This document shows, one piece after another, positions 16,821 to 25,336 of a DNA stretch of 64,000 nucleotides. The position numbers and the translations under genes were made by a program. The stretch covers positions 124,001 through 188,000 of the forward strand of contig NZ_NEVJ01000002.1 in the NCBI RefSeq assembly GCF_002261425.1, read 5' to 3'. The DNA is from Bordetella genomosp. 9. Its GTDB lineage: Bacteria; Pseudomonadota; Gammaproteobacteria; Burkholderiales; Burkholderiaceae_B. The notes below the pieces were generated by a model that saw nothing but the letters and a program-made list of their open reading frames with translations, did not search any database and was not told the DNA's origin. Each line of letters starts with the position of its first letter. Position 1 is the stretch's first letter.

Positions 16821-16850
16821 TTGACAAGGCCGTTACGGTGGATCCATTAT
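16821..16850 (+). promoter_or_regulatory. sigma-70 promoter of the Pot-type ABC/oxidase operon
   Basis: TTGACA at 16821-16826 and CATTAT at 16845-16850, separated by 18 bases. It points at the substrate-binding gene starting at 17000, leaving a leader of about 140 bases. Operator 2 begins at the base after the -10 element, over the expected start. Confidence 0.7.
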
Positions 16851-16862
16851 TTGTCCGGACAT
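16851..16862. promoter_or_regulatory. GntR operator 2
   Basis: TTGTCCGGACAT, one mismatch from operator 1, directly after the -10 box and so positioned to block transcription. A degenerate third half-site (tacggacaa, 16868-16876) follows. Confidence 0.75.
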
Positions 16863-16999
16863 TCATGTACGGACAAATTGTACGGCGGACATGGGCGTCG
16901 CGGGGCAAGCGGGTCCGCATTTTTTTCGCGGCGAGTTCACCCCGGATGCAGATGGCACAGGCGGTTCCCGCGGTTCTCTTCCAATAAACGGGGGTTTTC

Positions 17000-18031
17000 A
17001 TGGGCAAGGTACTCGCAGTCCTGACGGCGGCCACGGTGGCCATCGGTATGTGCGCCACCGCGCAGGCGCAGCAGAAACTGGTGGTCGCCGGCTACGGCGG
17101 TTCGTTCGAAGACATCATGCGCTCCGACATCTTCCCGCCCTTCGCCAAGCAGCACGGCGTCGAGCTGGAATACGTGGCCGGCAACTCCACCAACACGGTG
17201 GCGCGCCTGCAGGCGCAGAAAAGCAACCAGCAGATCGACGTCGCCATCATCGACGACGGCCCCATGTACCAGGCCATCGCGCTGGGCTTCTGCGCGCCGA
17301 TCAAGGGCCTGCCGGTCGATGACCTCTACGGCACCGCGCGCTACAAGGACGACAAGGCCGTGGCCATCGGCATCGTCGCCACCGGCATCATGTACAACAA
17401 GAAGGTCTTCGATGAGCGCAAGTGGGCCGCGCCCACCTCCTGGAAGGACCTGAAGGATCCCAAGTACAAGAAGCAGCTGGTGGTGCCCCCGCTGAACAAC
17501 ACCTACGGCCTGCACGCCCTGGTGGAATACGCCCGCGAAGGCGGCGGCGGCGAGAAGAAGATCGATCCCGGCTTCAAGACCTTCAAGGACGAAATCGGTC
17601 CCAACGTGCTGGTGTACGAGCCTTCGCCCGGCAAGATGACCGAGCTGTTCTCCAGTGGCCAGGCAACCATCGCGGTATGGGGCAGCGGCCGCGTCAAGGC
17701 CTTCGCCGATTCCGGCTTCCCGGTGGGCTTCGTCTATCCCCGGGAAGGGGCCTATGCCCTGCTGTCGTCGGTGTGTCCGGTGGCCAAGGCCAACGCCAAT
17801 CCGCTGGCGCAGGCCTTCGTCAACTACCTGGTCAGCCCCAAGGTGCAGGAGCAACTGGCCAACGCCTATGGCTACGGCCCGGTCAACAAGCAGGCCAAGG
17901 TGGTCGACGATCCGCGCGTGCCGCTGCCGATCGGCAAGCGCGCCGCCGACCTGATCGTGATCGACTGGGACACCGTCAACCAGAACCGGGACGACTGGAA
18001 CAAGCGCTGGACGCGTGAAATCGAGCGTTGA
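17000..18031 (+). CDS. ABC transporter substrate-binding protein, PotD/PotF-like
   Basis: A 343-aa periplasmic solute receptor of the spermidine/putrescine (SBP type 2) family. The signal peptide ends ATAQAQQ near residue 24; the mature protein begins KLVVAGYGGSFEDIMRS, typical of polyamine or opine receptors. Central IMYNKKVFDERKWAAPTSWKDLKDPKYKK is the family hallmark. It is the first gene of an operon that runs to 25214 with small gaps or 4-base overlaps. The oxidases downstream suggest that the cargo is an N-alkylated amino acid, opine or related amine; which one cannot be read from the sequence. Confidence 0.9.
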   Translation: MGKVLAVLTAATVAIGMCATAQAQQKLVVAGYGGSFEDIMRSDIFPPFAKQHGVELEYVAGNSTNTVARLQAQKSNQQIDVAIIDDGPMYQAIALGFCAPIKGLPVDDLYGTARYKDDKAVAIGIVATGIMYNKKVFDERKWAAPTSWKDLKDPKYKKQLVVPPLNNTYGLHALVEYAREGGGGEKKIDPGFKTFKDEIGPNVLVYEPSPGKMTELFSSGQATIAVWGSGRVKAFADSGFPVGFVYPREGAYALLSSVCPVAKANANPLAQAFVNYLVSPKVQEQLANAYGYGPVNKQAKVVDDPRVPLPIGKRAADLIVIDWDTVNQNRDDWNKRWTREIER

Positions 18032-18070
18032 GGCAACGGCGGCGCGGGCGCGCCGCCAGCGGGAGCATCC

Positions 18071-19126
18071 ATGAGCTATCTCGTACTGAACCGCCTGTCC
18101 AAGCGCTACGGCGACCTGACGGCGGTCGAGAACCTGAGCCTGTCGGTCGAACGCGGCGAGTTCATTTCGCTGCTGGGGCCGTCGGGCTGCGGCAAGACCA
18201 CGACCCTGCAGATGATCGCCGGGTTCGTCGAGCCCAGCGGCGGCAGCATCGTGCTGGACGGCAAGGACGTCAGCCGCATCCCGGCCAACAAGCGCGGCCT
18301 GGGCATGGTGTTCCAGAACTATGCGCTGTTTCCGCACATGACCGCCGCTGAGAACGTGTCGTTCGGCCTGGAGATGCAGCGCATCGGCAAGGACGAGCGG
18401 CAGGCCAGGGTGGCCGAAGCGCTCCAGCTGGTGGGCCTGTCGCACCTGGCCGACCGCCATCCGGCGCGCATGTCGGGCGGCCAGCAGCAGCGCGTGGCGT
18501 TGGCGCGCGCGCTGGTCATCCGCCCCCGCGTGCTGTTGCTGGATGAACCGCTGTCGAACCTGGACGCCAAGCTGCGCGAGGAAATGCAGCTGGAGCTGCG
18601 CAGTATCCAGCGCACGGTCGGCACCACCACCATCCTGGTGACGCACGACCAGTCCGAAGCCCTGGCGCTGTCCGACCGTATCGTGGTGATGAACCAGGGT
18701 CGGGTCGAGCAGGTGGCCGAGCCCTTCGCGGCCTATGAAGCGCCGTCGAACCGCTTTGTCGGCGGCTTCCTGGGCAAGGCCAATGTATTCACCCCCACGG
18801 CGCAGCCCTACGAGGGTGAAACGCGGGCCCGTATCGGCGAGGCGCATATCGCCATGGAGGGCCATCCGGTGCCGCACGGCGCGGTGATCGTGCGGCCGGA
18901 AAAGATCCTGTTCACCGAAGCGAGCGCGTGCGCCTTGCCCGGACGCATGAAGACGCGCGTATTCCAGGGCAATCACTGGCTGTGCCAGGTCGACACGTCC
19001 GTGGGCGAGGTGCTGGTCATACGCCAGAACGACGGCGTGCCGGTGCCCGCGGAGGGCGAGACGGTGCATCTGCGCTGGCGCGCCCAGGACATGTGCGCGG
19101 TGGCCGGACAGGAGACCGCGCAATGA
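18071..19126 (+). CDS. ABC transporter ATP-binding protein, PotA-like
   Basis: A 351-aa ATPase with Walker A GPSGCGKTT near residue 37, signature MSGGQQQRVALARAL near 137, Walker B LLLDEPLSNLDAKL near 157 and the switch MTHD-like VTHDQSEALALSD. A C-terminal TOBE-type regulatory domain follows from about residue 235. Length and order match PotA/PotG. It ends with an ATGA overlap on the permease gene, showing tight coupling in the operon. Confidence 0.92.
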   Translation: MSYLVLNRLSKRYGDLTAVENLSLSVERGEFISLLGPSGCGKTTTLQMIAGFVEPSGGSIVLDGKDVSRIPANKRGLGMVFQNYALFPHMTAAENVSFGLEMQRIGKDERQARVAEALQLVGLSHLADRHPARMSGGQQQRVALARALVIRPRVLLLDEPLSNLDAKLREEMQLELRSIQRTVGTTTILVTHDQSEALALSDRIVVMNQGRVEQVAEPFAAYEAPSNRFVGGFLGKANVFTPTAQPYEGETRARIGEAHIAMEGHPVPHGAVIVRPEKILFTEASACALPGRMKTRVFQGNHWLCQVDTSVGEVLVIRQNDGVPVPAEGETVHLRWRAQDMCAVAGQETAQ

Positions 19127-19989
19127 GCGCCCGCACCAACCCCTGGCTGCTGAGCGGGCCGGCCCTGGCGCTCTACGCCACCTTCCTGGTGGTGCCGATG
19201 GCGCTGGTTTTCCTGATCAGCTTCTACGACTTCCAGTTCTACGGCGGCATCCAGGCAACGTTTACCTGGAAGAACTACGTCGAGATCTTCGGCGACGGCT
19301 ATTACTACGAGATCTATGCCCGTACGTTCGGCGTGGCGGCGTTGGTAACGATGGCCTGCCTGGTGCTCGGCACCGCGGAAGCCTATGTGCTGGCGCGCAT
19401 GGCCAATCCGTGGAAGAGCCTGTTCCTGATGGTGGTGCTGGGGCCGCTGCTGATTTCGGTGGTGGTGCGCACGCTGGGCTGGGCGCTGCTGTTCGGTTCC
19501 ACTGGCCTGATCAACAAGGCGCTGATGGGCATCGGCCTGGTCGGGACGCCGATCGACCTGATGTACAGCAACCTGGGCGTGGGCATCGCGCTGACGCATG
19601 TGCTGGTGCCGTTCATGGTGATGTCCGTGTGGGCGTCGCTGCAGCGGATCAATCCGTCGACGGAGGCCGCCGCGCTGTCGCTGGGGGCGAGCCAGTTCAC
19701 CGTGATCCGGCGCGTGATCGTGCCGCAGGTCATGCCGGGCATCCTGTCGGGTTCGATCATGGTGTTCGCCTTGGCGTCCAGTTCGTTCGCCACGCCCGCC
19801 ATCATCGGCGGGCGGCGCCTGAAGAACGTGGCGACGGCCGCCTACGACGAATTCCTGAACACGCTCAACTGGCCGCTCGGCGCCGCGCTCGCCGTGGTGC
19901 TGCTGGTGGCCACCGTGGTGGTGCTGCTGTCGGCCAACCGGCTGATCGAGCGCCGTTACGGCGCGGTCTTCAATCCGTCGGGGGCTTGA
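19123..19989 (+). CDS. ABC transporter permease, PotB-like
   Basis: A 288-aa inner-membrane permease with six predicted helices, starting ALYATFLVVPMALVFLISFYDF. The EAA-type cytoplasmic loop AAALSLGASQFTVIRRVIVPQVMPG near residue 185 docks onto the ATPase. The ATG overlaps the stop of the ATPase gene by 4 bases. It pairs with the PotC-like permease that starts 1 base after its stop. Confidence 0.92.
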   Translation: MSARTNPWLLSGPALALYATFLVVPMALVFLISFYDFQFYGGIQATFTWKNYVEIFGDGYYYEIYARTFGVAALVTMACLVLGTAEAYVLARMANPWKSLFLMVVLGPLLISVVVRTLGWALLFGSTGLINKALMGIGLVGTPIDLMYSNLGVGIALTHVLVPFMVMSVWASLQRINPSTEAAALSLGASQFTVIRRVIVPQVMPGILSGSIMVFALASSSFATPAIIGGRRLKNVATAAYDEFLNTLNWPLGAALAVVLLVATVVVLLSANRLIERRYGAVFNPSGA

Positions 19990-19990
19990 G

Positions 19991-20791
19991 ATGAACTTCC
20001 GCAACGGCCCCATCGGCCTGGTGTTCCATACGCTCTTCGTGCTGTTCATCCTGGCGCCCATCGTGATGGTGTGCGCGGTGGCGTTCACGTCGGAAGGCTT
20101 CATCTCGCTGCCCACCAGCGGGCTGTCGCTGCGCTGGTTCCGCGCCATCCTCGACAACCCGCGCTTCATCGATGCGTTCTGGTTCAGCCTGGGACTGGGC
20201 ACGCTGTCCGCCACCCTGGCGATCGGGCTGGCGGTGCCGGGCGCCCTGGCGCTGGCGCGCAACCGCTTCCGTGGCCGCGAAGCCCTGCTGGCCTTTTTCC
20301 TGTCGCCCCTGATGATCCCGCACGTGGTGCTGGGGCTGGCGTTCCTGAAGTTCTTCACCACCGTGGACCTGGCGGGCACCTATGTCGGGCTGGTCGTGGC
20401 GCACGTGATCCTGGTGATGCCCTATGCGCTGCGGCTGGTGCTGGCGTCGGCCACCGGCATCGACCCGGCGCTGGAGCGCGCGGCGCAGTCGCTGGGGGCG
20501 TCGAACTGGACCGCGTTCCGCCGGGTGGTGCTGCCGCTCTTGCTGCCGGGCGTGGTGAGCGGCTGGGTGATCGCCTTCATCACCAGCTTCGACGAGCTGA
20601 CCATGTCGATCTTCATCGCCTCGCCGTCCACGACCACGCTGCCGGTGCGCATCTTCCTGCACATCGAGGACACCATCGATCCGCTGGTGACGGCGGTGTC
20701 GGCCGTGTTGATCTACGTGACCATCATCGCCATCTTCATCCTGGACCGCACGGTGGGCCTGGAAAAGCTGTTTGTCGGAAAGGGACGTTAA
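19991..20791 (+). CDS. ABC transporter permease, PotC-like
   Basis: A 266-aa permease. Hydrophobic helices begin with LVFHTLFVLFILAPIVMVCAVAFTS. The EAA loop is ALERAAQSLGASNWTAFRRVVLPLLLPG near residue 165, and SFDELTMSIFI after it is characteristic of PotC/PotI. It forms the heterodimeric channel with the preceding permease. A gap of 2 bases separates its stop from the next gene. Confidence 0.92.
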   Translation: MNFRNGPIGLVFHTLFVLFILAPIVMVCAVAFTSEGFISLPTSGLSLRWFRAILDNPRFIDAFWFSLGLGTLSATLAIGLAVPGALALARNRFRGREALLAFFLSPLMIPHVVLGLAFLKFFTTVDLAGTYVGLVVAHVILVMPYALRLVLASATGIDPALERAAQSLGASNWTAFRRVVLPLLLPGVVSGWVIAFITSFDELTMSIFIASPSTTTLPVRIFLHIEDTIDPLVTAVSAVLIYVTIIAIFILDRTVGLEKLFVGKGR

Positions 20792-20793
20792 CG

Positions 20794-21951
20794 ATGCACG
20801 AAACAGAACAAACGGCGCCGCGCGCGCCGGCGCATCGCGGCATTTATGACGCCGTGGTGGTCGGCGGCGGCCTGGTCGGCTCGGCCATCGCCTACGGGCT
20901 GCGGCGTGAACTGGACCATGTCGCGGTGCTTGACGAGGGCGACGTGGCCTACCGCGCGTCGCGCGGCAACTTCGGCCTGATATGGGTGCAGAGCAAGGGC
21001 ATGGGGCTGCCGCGCTACGGCGTGTGGACCATGGCCTCGGTCACCGCCTGGCCGCAGCTCGCGGCGGAGCTGATGGAGCAGACCGGCGTGGACGTGCGCC
21101 TGGAGCAGCGCGGCGGCCTGCACGTGCTCCTGAGCGACGAAGAACTGGAAGCGCGCGCCACCTTCATGCGCACGCTACTGGGTCAGCCCGGCATGGCGCA
21201 ATACGACTGGAAGCTGCTGGATCGCCAGGAGCTGGCCGACATGGTGCCGGGCATCGGTCCCGAGGTGCGCGGCGCCACCTGGACGCCGGTGGACGGCATC
21301 GCCAATCCGCTCAAGCTGCTGCGCGCGCTGCACATGGCTTTCGCGCGACGAACCGTGGATTACATGCCGCGCCGTCCGGCGCAGGACATCCGCCAACGCG
21401 ACGGCGTCTTCGAGGTCACCACGCCGACCGGCACGGTGCGCGGACGCAGGCTGGTGCTGGCGAGCGGCCTGTCGAACAAGGCGCTGGGCGAGAAGGTCGG
21501 CCTGGCGGTGCCGGTGCGCCCGCAGCGCGGCCAGATCGTGGTGCTGGAGCGCACCCGCCGACTGCTGGAAACGCCGCTTTCCACCTTGCGGCAGATGGAC
21601 GAGGGCAGCTGGCTGATCGGCGATTCACAGGAAGAGGCCGGCTACGTGGACAACCAGGTGGGCCTGCCTATCCTGGGCACCCTGGCCGACCGCGCCGTGC
21701 GCACCATGCCCGCCCTGCGCGAGGTGCGGGTGGTGCGCAGCTGGGCCGCGCTGCGCGTGATGTCCAAGGACGGCTTCCCCGTCTACCAGCAATCCGAGAC
21801 GTGCCCCGGCGCCTTCGTCGCCACCTGTCACAGCGGCGTGACGCTGGCCGCCGCGCATGCGCTCAAACTGGCGCCCATGATCGCCGCCGGCCGCCTGGCC
21901 GACGACATGACGCCCTTCTCGACCCGGAGGTTCCATGTTCAAGAGGCTTGA
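20794..21951 (+). CDS. DadA-like FAD-dependent amino acid/amine oxidoreductase (first copy)
   Basis: A 385-aa flavoprotein of the DAO/glycine oxidase superfamily. The Rossmann FAD motif VVVGGGLVGSAIAYGL is at about residues 22-37; the FAD-binding C-terminal strand is in FVATCHSGVTLAAAHAL. The segment YRASRGNFGLIWVQSKGMG is typical of HcnC/OoxB-type beta subunits, which oxidise the C-N bond of opines, D-hydroxyproline or similar. Its 3' end overlaps the [2Fe-2S] gene by 17 bases. A second protein of the same family is encoded at 23695, so this enzyme or that one could be the true partner of the HcnA/HcnB-like subunits. Confidence 0.88.
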   Translation: MHETEQTAPRAPAHRGIYDAVVVGGGLVGSAIAYGLRRELDHVAVLDEGDVAYRASRGNFGLIWVQSKGMGLPRYGVWTMASVTAWPQLAAELMEQTGVDVRLEQRGGLHVLLSDEELEARATFMRTLLGQPGMAQYDWKLLDRQELADMVPGIGPEVRGATWTPVDGIANPLKLLRALHMAFARRTVDYMPRRPAQDIRQRDGVFEVTTPTGTVRGRRLVLASGLSNKALGEKVGLAVPVRPQRGQIVVLERTRRLLETPLSTLRQMDEGSWLIGDSQEEAGYVDNQVGLPILGTLADRAVRTMPALREVRVVRSWAALRVMSKDGFPVYQQSETCPGAFVATCHSGVTLAAAHALKLAPMIAAGRLADDMTPFSTRRFHVQEA

Positions 21952-22243
21952 CGAAGCGCAGCGGCAGACGCAGGGCGCGCCGGTGCGGGTGACGCTCAAT
22001 GGCGCCGAGTTGCTGTGCCGTGCCGGCGACAGCGTGGCCGCGGCATTGTTCGCCGGCGGCGTGCAGGCCTGTCGCGATACCGCGGTGGGCGAGGTGCCGC
22101 GTGGACCCTATTGCATGATGGGCGTGTGCTACGACTGCCTGGTCACCATCGATGGCCAGGCCAACCAGCAGGGCTGCATGACGGCCGTGCGCGAGGGCAT
22201 GAAGATCGAGCGCCAGCTGGGCGCGCGCAAGGTGCAGGCATGA
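21935..22243 (+). CDS. HcnA-like [2Fe-2S] small subunit of a flavoprotein dehydrogenase
   Basis: A 102-aa ferredoxin-like subunit with a Cys set C-M-M-G-V-C-Y-D-C in the middle and a fourth Cys in QQGCMTAV, the pattern of HcnA and of the gamma subunits of opine and D-hydroxyproline dehydrogenases. It would carry electrons between the FAD subunits. It overlaps the upstream gene by 17 bases and the downstream gene by 4 (ATGA), so the three products are probably made in fixed ratio. Confidence 0.88.
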   Translation: MFKRLDEAQRQTQGAPVRVTLNGAELLCRAGDSVAAALFAGGVQACRDTAVGEVPRGPYCMMGVCYDCLVTIDGQANQQGCMTAVREGMKIERQLGARKVQA

Positions 22244-23685
22244 TCGAAACGACGCAATGTGATTTGCTGGTGGTGGGCGCCGGCCCCGCCGGGCTGGCCG
22301 CGGCCACCACGGCCGCGCGGCTGGGCGTGGATACCGTGCTGCTGGACGAACAGCCCGCGCCGGGCGGGCAGATCTACCGCGCCATCACCACCACGCCGGT
22401 CACCGATCGCGCCGTGCTGGGGCCGGACTACTGGCATGGCGCCACCTTGGTCGAGCCGTTCAAGCAATCGGGGGCGCGCTACGTGCCGGGCGCGACCGTG
22501 TGGGCGGTGGCCGAGCGGACCGCGCCGGAACCGGCGTTCGGCTTCGAGGTCGCCTATTCGGTGGCGGGCGAGGCGCGCATCGTCCATGCGCGGCGCCTGC
22601 TCCTGGCGACCGGCGCACAGGAGCGCCCGTTCCCGATCCCGGGCTGGACGCTGCCGGGCGTCATCACCGCCGGCGCGGCGCAGATCCTGCTGAAGTCGGC
22701 GGGCGTGGTGCCGGCCGACCGCACCGTGCTGGCCGGCTGCGGCCCGCTGCTGTACCTGGTGGCCTGGCAGTACCTGAACGCCGGGGTGAAGGTCGACGCC
22801 CTGCTCGAAACCACGCCACCCGGCCGCCTGCGCGAGGCCTTGCCCAAGGTGTGGGACTTCCTGCGTTCGCCCTACCTGGGCAAGGGACTGTCGCTCCTGC
22901 GCGCGGTGAAGGCGGCGATACCCATCGTCAAGGGCGTGACGGCGCTGGAGGCGCTGGGCCAGGACAAACTGGAAAGCGTGCGCTACACCACCGCGGCGGG
23001 TAAAACGCAGATCCTGCCCGCGCAGCAATTGATGCTGCACCAGGGCGTCGTGCCCAACGTCAACCTGTCGCGCGCCATCGGCGCCGAGCATCGCTGGAAC
23101 GCCGCGCTGGATTGCTGGGAGCCGGACGTGGACGACTGGGGCCTGACCTCGGTGGACGGCGTGGGCATGGCGGGCGACGGCGCCGGCATCGCCGGCGCGC
23201 TGGCGGCCGAGCAGCGCGGCCGGCTGGCGGCCTTGCAGGCGGCGCACCTGCTGGGCCGCATCGACAAGGCGCGGCGCGATCGTGACGCCGCCGCGCCGCG
23301 GGCCGCGTTGGCGCGGGCGGTGCGCGGACGCGATTTCTTCGACGTCCTGTACAAGGCGCCGGAGACCTTCCGTCGGCCCACCGGCGACACCATCGTCTGC
23401 CGCTGCGAGGAAGTGACCGCGGCGCAGGTGCGCGAGACCGTCAAGCTCGGCTGCAGCGGTCCGAACCAGATGAAGGCATTCCTGCGCTGCGGCATGGGGC
23501 CGTGCCAGGGCCGCTTCTGCGGCCTGACGGTGTCGGAGATCATCGCGGCGGAACGCGGCGTGCCGGTGCCGGAAGTCGGCTATTACCGCCTGCGCTTCCC
23601 CACCAAGCCGCTGACGCTGGGCGAACTGGCCTCGCTCCCGCAGACCGACGAGTCCCGCCAGGCAGTGGTGCGCCTGAAGAAATAG
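22240..23685 (+). CDS. HcnB-like FAD/NAD(P)-binding subunit with BFD-like [2Fe-2S] domain
   Basis: A 481-aa subunit. The N-terminal FAD motif is LLVVGAGPAGLAAATTAARLG, followed by the redox signature ATGAQERPFPIPGWTLPGV and the second nucleotide-binding fold TVLAGCGPLLYLVAWQ near residue 165. The C-terminus (about 385-440) is a BFD-like domain with CRCEEVT and CGMGPCQGRFCG cysteines. This architecture is that of HcnB/OoxA/NoxA alpha subunits. It works with the HcnA-like and a DadA-like subunit as a membrane-linked dehydrogenase feeding electrons to the respiratory chain rather than to oxygen; that last point is known of the family, not seen here. Confidence 0.9.
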   Translation: MIETTQCDLLVVGAGPAGLAAATTAARLGVDTVLLDEQPAPGGQIYRAITTTPVTDRAVLGPDYWHGATLVEPFKQSGARYVPGATVWAVAERTAPEPAFGFEVAYSVAGEARIVHARRLLLATGAQERPFPIPGWTLPGVITAGAAQILLKSAGVVPADRTVLAGCGPLLYLVAWQYLNAGVKVDALLETTPPGRLREALPKVWDFLRSPYLGKGLSLLRAVKAAIPIVKGVTALEALGQDKLESVRYTTAAGKTQILPAQQLMLHQGVVPNVNLSRAIGAEHRWNAALDCWEPDVDDWGLTSVDGVGMAGDGAGIAGALAAEQRGRLAALQAAHLLGRIDKARRDRDAAAPRAALARAVRGRDFFDVLYKAPETFRRPTGDTIVCRCEEVTAAQVRETVKLGCSGPNQMKAFLRCGMGPCQGRFCGLTVSEIIAAERGVPVPEVGYYRLRFPTKPLTLGELASLPQTDESRQAVVRLKK

Positions 23686-23694
23686 GAGGCCGCC

Positions 23695-24858
23695 ATGACC
23701 GACGCTTCCGGTTCGGCCGCCGTCATCATCATCGGCGGCGGCCTGCACGGCAGTTCGGCGGCGCTGCACCTGGCGCGCGCCGGCGTGCCGGCGCTGGTGA
23801 TCGAGAAGAACTACGTCGGCCGCCATGCCTCGGGCGTGAACGCGGGCGGCGTGCGCACGCTGGCGCGGCATCTGGCCGAGGTGCCGCTGGCGTTGGCCTC
23901 GCGCGAGCTCTGGTATCGCATCGGCGAGCTGGTCGACGACGACTGCGGCTTCGAACAGCACGGGCAGGTGCGCGTGGCCGAGAACGACGCCGACGCGGCG
24001 ACGCTGCGCGAACGCCTGGCGACGATGCAGGCGCACGGCTATACCCATGAACAATGGATCGCCCGCGATGAATTGCTGGCAATGATTCCCGCCCTGGCGC
24101 CCACGGTGCATGGCGGATTGATCGCGCGCGAGGATGCCGCCGCCGATCCCTACCGCACCACCATGGCGTTCCGCCGCAAGGCCGCCAGCCTGGGCGCGCG
24201 TTTCCTGGAGGGCGTGCGCGTGCTGCGCACCGCGCACGAGCAGGGACAGTGGCGGGTCGAGACGGACGCGGGCGCGTATACGGCGCCACAGGTGCTCAAC
24301 TGCGCCGGCGCCTGGGCCGACCGCATCGCCGCCGAATGGGGCGAACCGGTGCCGCTGGTCCCCATCAGCCCGATGATGCTGGTGACGCTGCGCATGGACC
24401 ATTTCCTGGATGCGGTGGTGCTGGGCACCGGCCGGCCGCTGTCGTTCAAGCAGCGCGCCAACGGCACCGTGCTGATCGGGGGCGGCCGCCGCGCCTGGGT
24501 CGACCGCGACGCGGAATGGACCGAACTGGATTTTCATTCGCTGGCCGAGGGCGCGCGCACGGTGTGCGACCTGTTCCCGCACATGCGCCAGGCGGTGGTG
24601 AATCGCGGCTGGGCCGGCATCGAGGCCGCCATGCCCGACGAGATCCCCGTGATCGGTCGCAGCGGCCGTTACGACAGCGCTTTCCATGCCTTCGGTTTTT
24701 CAGCGCACGGCTTCGAGCTGGGGCCGATCGTCGGCCGCATCATGGCCGACCTGATCACCACCGGCGCGACCGATCTGCCGATCGCGCCATTCGCCATCGA
24801 TCGGTTCACCGGGGCGTCCGGTGCGCCGCTTTCCCTTTCCAAGGAGCGTCATCCATGA
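23695..24858 (+). CDS. DadA/HcnC-like FAD-dependent oxidoreductase (second copy)
   Basis: A 387-aa flavoprotein of the DAO superfamily. FAD motif VIIIGGGLHGSSAALHLARAG near residue 10, then the substrate-side KNYVGRHASGVNAGGVRTLARH, characteristic of HcnC-like beta subunits. The C-terminal FSAHGFELGPIVGRIMADL closes the FAD site. It starts 9 bases after the HcnB-like gene and overlaps the RidA gene by 4. Sequence similarity to the product at 20794 is at family level only, so the two probably act on different substrates or steps. Confidence 0.88.
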   Translation: MTDASGSAAVIIIGGGLHGSSAALHLARAGVPALVIEKNYVGRHASGVNAGGVRTLARHLAEVPLALASRELWYRIGELVDDDCGFEQHGQVRVAENDADAATLRERLATMQAHGYTHEQWIARDELLAMIPALAPTVHGGLIAREDAAADPYRTTMAFRRKAASLGARFLEGVRVLRTAHEQGQWRVETDAGAYTAPQVLNCAGAWADRIAAEWGEPVPLVPISPMMLVTLRMDHFLDAVVLGTGRPLSFKQRANGTVLIGGGRRAWVDRDAEWTELDFHSLAEGARTVCDLFPHMRQAVVNRGWAGIEAAMPDEIPVIGRSGRYDSAFHAFGFSAHGFELGPIVGRIMADLITTGATDLPIAPFAIDRFTGASGAPLSLSKERHP

Positions 24859-25214
24859 CTGATATCGTGCGCAAGGATTCCAATCAACGCCTGAGCCGTA
24901 TCGTGATCCACGGCGATACCGTATACCTGGCGGGCATGACTTCTTCCGCCCAGGGCGGCATCGCCGCCCAGACGCGCGACGTGCTGGCCAGGATCGACGA
25001 CTGCCTGGCGCAGGCCGGTACGGACAAGACGCGGCTGCTGTCGGTACAGATCTGGCTCAAGGACATCGAGCGCGATTTCGCCGGCATGAACCAGGTATGG
25101 GCCGAATGGGCGCCGGCCGATGCGCTGCCGACGCGGGCGACCTGCGAGGCGAAATTGGCCTCGCCCGATCTGCTGGTGGAGATCATCGTCACGGCCGCCA
25201 GGCGCCCGGGCTGA
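24855..25214 (+). CDS. RidA-family enamine/imine deaminase
   Basis: A 119-aa RidA (YjgF/YER057c/UK114) protein. The conserved Arg lies in PTRATCEAKL and the Glu in VEIIVTA, the positions that bind the carboxylate and activate water in RidA. It hydrolyses reactive imines released by amine-oxidising flavoenzymes, which agrees with its place as the last gene of the oxidase operon. Trimeric cytosolic protein by family. Its ATG overlaps the upstream stop. Confidence 0.9.
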   Translation: MTDIVRKDSNQRLSRIVIHGDTVYLAGMTSSAQGGIAAQTRDVLARIDDCLAQAGTDKTRLLSVQIWLKDIERDFAGMNQVWAEWAPADALPTRATCEAKLASPDLLVEIIVTAARRPG

Positions 25215-25336
25215 ACCGGCGAGCCTGGCCCTTTAAGCATCTTTGAACGCCCGCTTAGAAAACTTGAACTGGACGCGGGTGCCGACGCCTTCCTAGACTT
25301 GCCGTCATTCGACAATAACGACAGGCTGGAGACAAG

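Noticed and set aside
16937..19123. Minus-strand open frame of 728 codons under the Pot-type receptor and ATPase
   Set aside because: Mirror frame of two genes with signal peptide and Walker motifs.
22129..24687. Minus-strand open frame of 852 codons under the HcnB-like and DadA-like genes
   Set aside because: Antisense to well-supported flavoprotein genes; Arg/His/Gln-rich with no domain.
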